A DNA stretch of 21,084 bases from contig JAKOGH010000541.1 in the NCBI GenBank assembly GCA_024811115.1, positions 1-21,084 of the forward strand, in the 5' to 3' direction. Of the stretch, positions 17,975-21,084 are shown in pieces. How positions within the stretch are numbered: the stretch's first letter is position 1; each line of letters begins with the position of its first letter. Both the position numbers and the translations under genes were made by a program. This DNA is from Terana coerulea (Eukaryota > Basidiomycota > Agaricomycetes > Polyporales > Phanerochaetaceae). The notes beneath the pieces are model-generated. The model saw nothing but the letters and a program-made list of their open reading frames with translations, was not told where the DNA came from and made no database searches.

Positions 17975-19915
17975 CGTCGTTGCAGTGCATTGAACAACGG
18001 CTTCAGGCTCGAAAGCCGGGGGTGGGCTGCGTGCGCCTGCTGGCAAGCGGTGCTCCGGCGTCTCGCCCTCCCGTGGGAGACAGCGACCACCTACCAAACC
18101 AGGTCACTCGCCCGCCGTGACGTAGGCGGGGCGGATCAACCGCCCTCCGATTCGCCGTGAATATAGCTCCCGGCGAGTCGGTCACTTGTCTGTCACACCC
18201 ACCTCCATTCCAAAGGCCTGCCAGCTCGAATATCCCACAATATGCTAGGCTTTGAAGACGACCTTTTCGTCGGCCTTCCGCTTCTTCGAGGATGCCACTT
18301 CTACAGAGGCTCGGGGATACCGTGTTCCTCAGGAATTCCTAAATGCTTCACGCGATGGTTGACCACAGGACTAGTACTCTGATCAGGAACCTTGTCCCCA
18401 GTAGTGGAACGCTGGGCTAATGTGTTTCCTGGGTTGTATCGGTCCGGGTCATGGGTAACCGGCCCCTACTTATGTGCACCTTCCTTTGAACTCGAACTGT
18501 CACCGTCTCTTCCACGCACTCTTCAAGCATGGCCGACATGAAGATATACACCTCTCCCTACGCTCCCATCCCCGTACGGAATGAGTCTATCTTCACAAAC
18601 CTGGCCCGTACTCGATTCAACGACTTCCCGCCCGAATTCCCAGCCTTCATCGACGCAGCGACGGAGAAGACAATAACGAGGGGCGAGTGGCGGGACCTGT
18701 CTCTTTCGTTGGCTTGGGGTCTTCGGAACGAGCTGCACAAGCTGGGAGGTGTGTCTCTGGCAAGAGGGGACGTAGCCATGATATTCTCGCCGAACAGCAT
18801 CGCATGGCCAGTCATGCTCTTTGGCGGCGTCGCCGCGGGCATTCGGATGACGCTCGCGAACAGTGCGTATACCTCCAGGGAGCTCGAGCACCAGTACAGA
18901 GACAGCGGAGCGAAGGTTGTCCTTGTCCACCCACCGCTACTCCCTGTCGTTCTCGAGATGTTCAGACACCTCGATGTTGACCTTACCACCGCCAAGCGCC
19001 ATATCATCTTGGCGGATTGGCCTTCCCCTTCTCCAGGCTCGAACGACTACATTCGGCTTCAGGACCTCCTTGGAAAGGGAAGTCTTGTGGAAGAGGAGAA
19101 GTTCCCTGGGGAGTTGGCCAACGAGACGGCCCTTCTGTGTTACTCGTCCGGTACTACCGGAAAGCCCAAAGGTGTCGAGGTAAGTTGTCGGCTTATGGGC
19201 ACTTCAAAAACTGACGGGCTCAGACCACGCACCGGAATCTCACAGCGTTGTTGTCTATGGTCGATGCGTCGTACCCGACTCTAGGTGAATCAAACCCGAC
19301 AATGCTCGGCGCGCTGCCGTTCTATCACATTTACGGTCCGTCTCAAAGCAGCCCCGCTGGTCTTGCTTTCCTGATAAACACCCACAGGTGCCATCAAGCT
19401 CCTCCATTTCCCATTCTGCCGCGGGATGCCCGTAGTCATAATGCAGAAGTTCGACCCGGTAGACGCGTGCAGGTGGATCGAGAAGTACAGCATTACCCAG
19501 ATGCTCGTCGTGCCGCCCATGTGCCTGCTCTTCACCCACCACCCAGGTACGTGGCGAGCTCCCGCCATATTTGATCCGTCTCACCCGCGTTTCAGCTGTT
19601 GCGCAATATAGCATGAAGTCTCTGCGGGTCCTGTTGTCCGGCGCCGCGCCGTTAGGTGCCCCACTGGTAAACGCCCTAAGGAACCGTCTGAAAACGCTGG
19701 GCGCAGATGTTGCGATTATACAAGGTATGCTCAGCTACTGTGATTGAAGTAGTCCGTAGCTTATGCAGGGATTTAGGCTACGGTTTGACAGAGACGTCGC
19801 CAACGTCCCATATCCTACCTGCGAGTGACACGATTCGCAAAGTCGGCTTCATTGGGCCGCTTCTGCCGAATCTCGAGGCTCGTCTCGTTATCGAAGACAC
19901 CCAAGAAGCGGCTGT
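17975..19915 (+). repeat. Segmental duplication, copy B
   Basis: Counterpart of 4309-6284. The upstream part begins with the shared CAGTGCATT and CGAAAGCCGGGGG blocks near 17980-18015. Similarity to copy A ends at 19915, where copy B continues into the rest of exon 5. Confidence 0.9.
18132..18142. promoter_or_regulatory. CGG-N5-CCG inverted repeat, copy B promoter
   Basis: Same site and spacer as at 4499 in copy A, about 390 bp before the start codon. It is kept although sequence just upstream differs between copies, which fits a functional Zn2Cys6 regulator site. It also lies close to the start of the near-identical tract, so its conservation is weak evidence. Confidence 0.35.
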
Positions 19916-20659
19916 AGGTGAAGCCGGAGAACTTTGGCTTCGCGGTCCTACCATCATGAAGGTATGCGTCGTGACCTTTTGTTTATAGTTCAGTGACCGA
20001 CTAGTGTATAGGGATATTTGAATAACCCAGAGGCTACTACCAACTCCATCACTCCAGATGGGTGGTTCAAGACCGGTGATGTTGCTATCATCGACGAGGA
20101 AGGCTATTACAAAATCGTAGATAGACGGAAAGAGTTGATCAAGTACAAGGGTTTCCAAGGTGAGTGCCCCAAATCCATACGGTACACACAGGTACTAAAG
20201 GTGTGTAGTGCCACCTGCCGAGCTCGAAAGCGTACTTCTGCAGCACCCGGAGATAGTCGACGTTGCCGTGATTGGCATTGACTCGGAGGAGAAAGCTACG
20301 GAGCTACCAAGGTCAGTGCAAACGCCTCAAATGATTTCTACCAGTCAATCCAACGCTTGCTTGCAGAGCTTATGTTGTGCACAAGAGTCTGAGTAGTCTA
20401 AGCCCTGACGAAATCAAGGCGTTTGAGCTGTCCGTGCAGGAGTGGATAAAGAGTCGCGTCGCCCAGCATAAATTCCTGCGCGGCGGAGTGGTCCTCACAA
20501 GCGCAATACCGAAAAGGTACGGTATTTGTATTGCATATGCTTCCTCGCAGCTAATCCTTCTTTTGCCGCAGTGCGGCGGGCAAAATCCTGCGACGCGAAT
20601 TGCGAGAACGGGCAAAGGAAGAACTGCTTGCAACGAAACCCGTCAAAGCGAAGCTGTAA
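18529..20659 (+). CDS. Peroxisomal acyl-CoA synthetase, 4-coumarate-CoA-ligase-like (ANL superfamily)
   Basis: Nine exons: 18529-19179, 19224-19335, 19388-19546, 19596-19724, 19777-19961, 20012-20159, 20209-20311, 20367-20516 and 20572-20659. They total 1725 nt and 574 aa, with all phases fitting. The enzyme should activate a carboxylate with ATP to acyl-AMP and then form the CoA thioester. The adenylate-forming motifs appear in order: [10 protein letters not shown] (about 206-215), [10 protein letters not shown] (322-331), GYGLTETS (351-358), GWFKTGD with the ATP-ribose Asp (429-435), [20 protein letters not shown] (449-468), and the catalytic Lys in GKILRR (about 550). Length is normal for 4CL-type enzymes. 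The C-terminus AKL fits a PTS1 signal, so the enzyme probably acts in peroxisomes, as in fatty- or aryl-acid beta-oxidation. The substrate cannot be told from sequence. The start is the first ATG, with MADM shared by both copies. Intron 2 has an unusual GTCCGT donor where copy A has GTCAGT. Confidence 0.93.
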
Positions 20660-20728
20660 GATATTACAGCTGTTTCGGGTTATAATGAGAAGCGCCGGTT
20701 TTTTCTCGCGCGCGGCGACCTTCCCAAA
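20660..20728 (+). other. 3' flank of the acyl-CoA synthetase gene
   Basis: A short stretch between the stop codon and the candidate MITE. TATAATGAG at about 20681 is the nearest thing to an AT-rich polyadenylation signal, followed by a T run at 20699-20704. The call is weak. Confidence 0.25.
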
Positions 20729-21084
20729 TAGGAATCTTCCGACTCCTTGCCCTAGCCTGTTGCACGCATCATCCCTTCAATATTGTTCAGAACACACTGA
20801 TAGTAGGAATATGACTTATGTCAGCATGCACTGAGCTTTCCGTGGTATTTTCTATGTATGTGAGTCTTGCGCTCCTTGCAAGACCGGTCAGCATGCATAT
20901 TTTGCCCTAGTTGCACGCAAATCAGGCTCTGGATGTGTTATCTGGATGTTTTTGCCTCTTCAAATCAAGCATTAGTGGCGCACATAGATGTACGAGTACA
21001 TTCGCAACATTTGAGTACCCGCTATAAGCACCGCTACCGAGGTCTGCACACTCAAGTCGGGAGGCAAGAGTCGGAAGATTCCTA
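20729..21084. mobile_element. Candidate MITE with 22-23 bp terminal inverted repeats
   Basis: The left end, TAGGAATCTTCCGACTCC then TTGCC (20729-20751), is matched by the reverse complement of the last 22 bases of the window (21063-21084), with only a one-base indel. The element is about 356 bp, holds no long ORF, and is richer in A/T than the gene beside it. Both ends finish in TA, which would fit a TA target duplication of the Tc1/mariner kind if the true repeat begins GGAATC. The right flank lies outside the window, so the target duplication cannot be verified. Confidence 0.7.

Noticed and set aside
1..21084. tRNA or rRNA genes
   Set aside because: I looked for A/B-box-like motifs, TTCRANNC loops and conserved rRNA blocks and saw none that folds convincingly. 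A covariance-model scan was not possible.

Overview
The window looks like nuclear DNA from a filamentous basidiomycete, most likely an Agaricomycete. The real genes are cut by many short GT-AG introns (about 40-80 nt), with donors such as GTAAGT, GTGAGT, GTACGT and GTATGC. GC content is moderate to high. The recognisable families (a C2/helical N-terminus of the NLR-like type, a peroxisomal 4-coumarate-CoA-ligase-type acyl-CoA synthetase, and a small 'GWP' orphan protein) suit that group. There is no operon structure and no ribosome binding site logic. Everything was read by eye and no database search was possible.

Layout. 1-1600: no convincing gene. 1613-3318 (minus): a six-exon gene model with a C2-like domain and a helical region typical of the N-terminus of fungal NLR/NACHT-type proteins, but with no NACHT domain after it. 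3430-4310: only weak spliced fragments. 4309-6284: a truncated copy (A) of an acyl-CoA synthetase gene with its upstream region. 6285-6900: unrelated sequence fused to the break. 6919-7350: a minisatellite with units of 128-147 bp. 7400-11500: ambiguous small ORFs on both strands, plus a minus-strand set of intron-containing segments, partly duplicated and probably decaying. 11753-12490 (minus) and 12694-13410 (plus): a divergent pair of small multi-exon genes. 13421-14030: a CpG-poor patch unlike its surroundings. 14740-15770: a 135-bp minisatellite. 15911-17610: a second dispersed tandem repeat family. 17975-20659: the complete copy (B) of the acyl-CoA synthetase, nine exons and 574 aa, ending in a peroxisomal AKL signal. 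20729-21084: a candidate MITE with 22-23 bp terminal inverted repeats, reaching the window edge.

The main story is the pair of acyl-CoA synthetase copies, about 13.6 kb apart in direct orientation. The middle of the duplicated segment is about 99 % identical, introns included. Both edges are clearly more diverged, and the 3' edge differs only by synonymous changes. This mosaic pattern is best explained by gene conversion or a recent exchange between older paralogs. Copy A is then broken inside exon 5 by a junction that carries a diverged echo of exon 4. The DNA between the copies is full of tandem repeats and decaying genes, as expected of a fast-evolving, recombination-prone region. Only copy B can be expected to give a full enzyme, activating a carboxylic acid (fatty, aryl or similar; the substrate cannot be read from sequence) as acyl-AMP and then acyl-CoA, probably inside peroxisomes.
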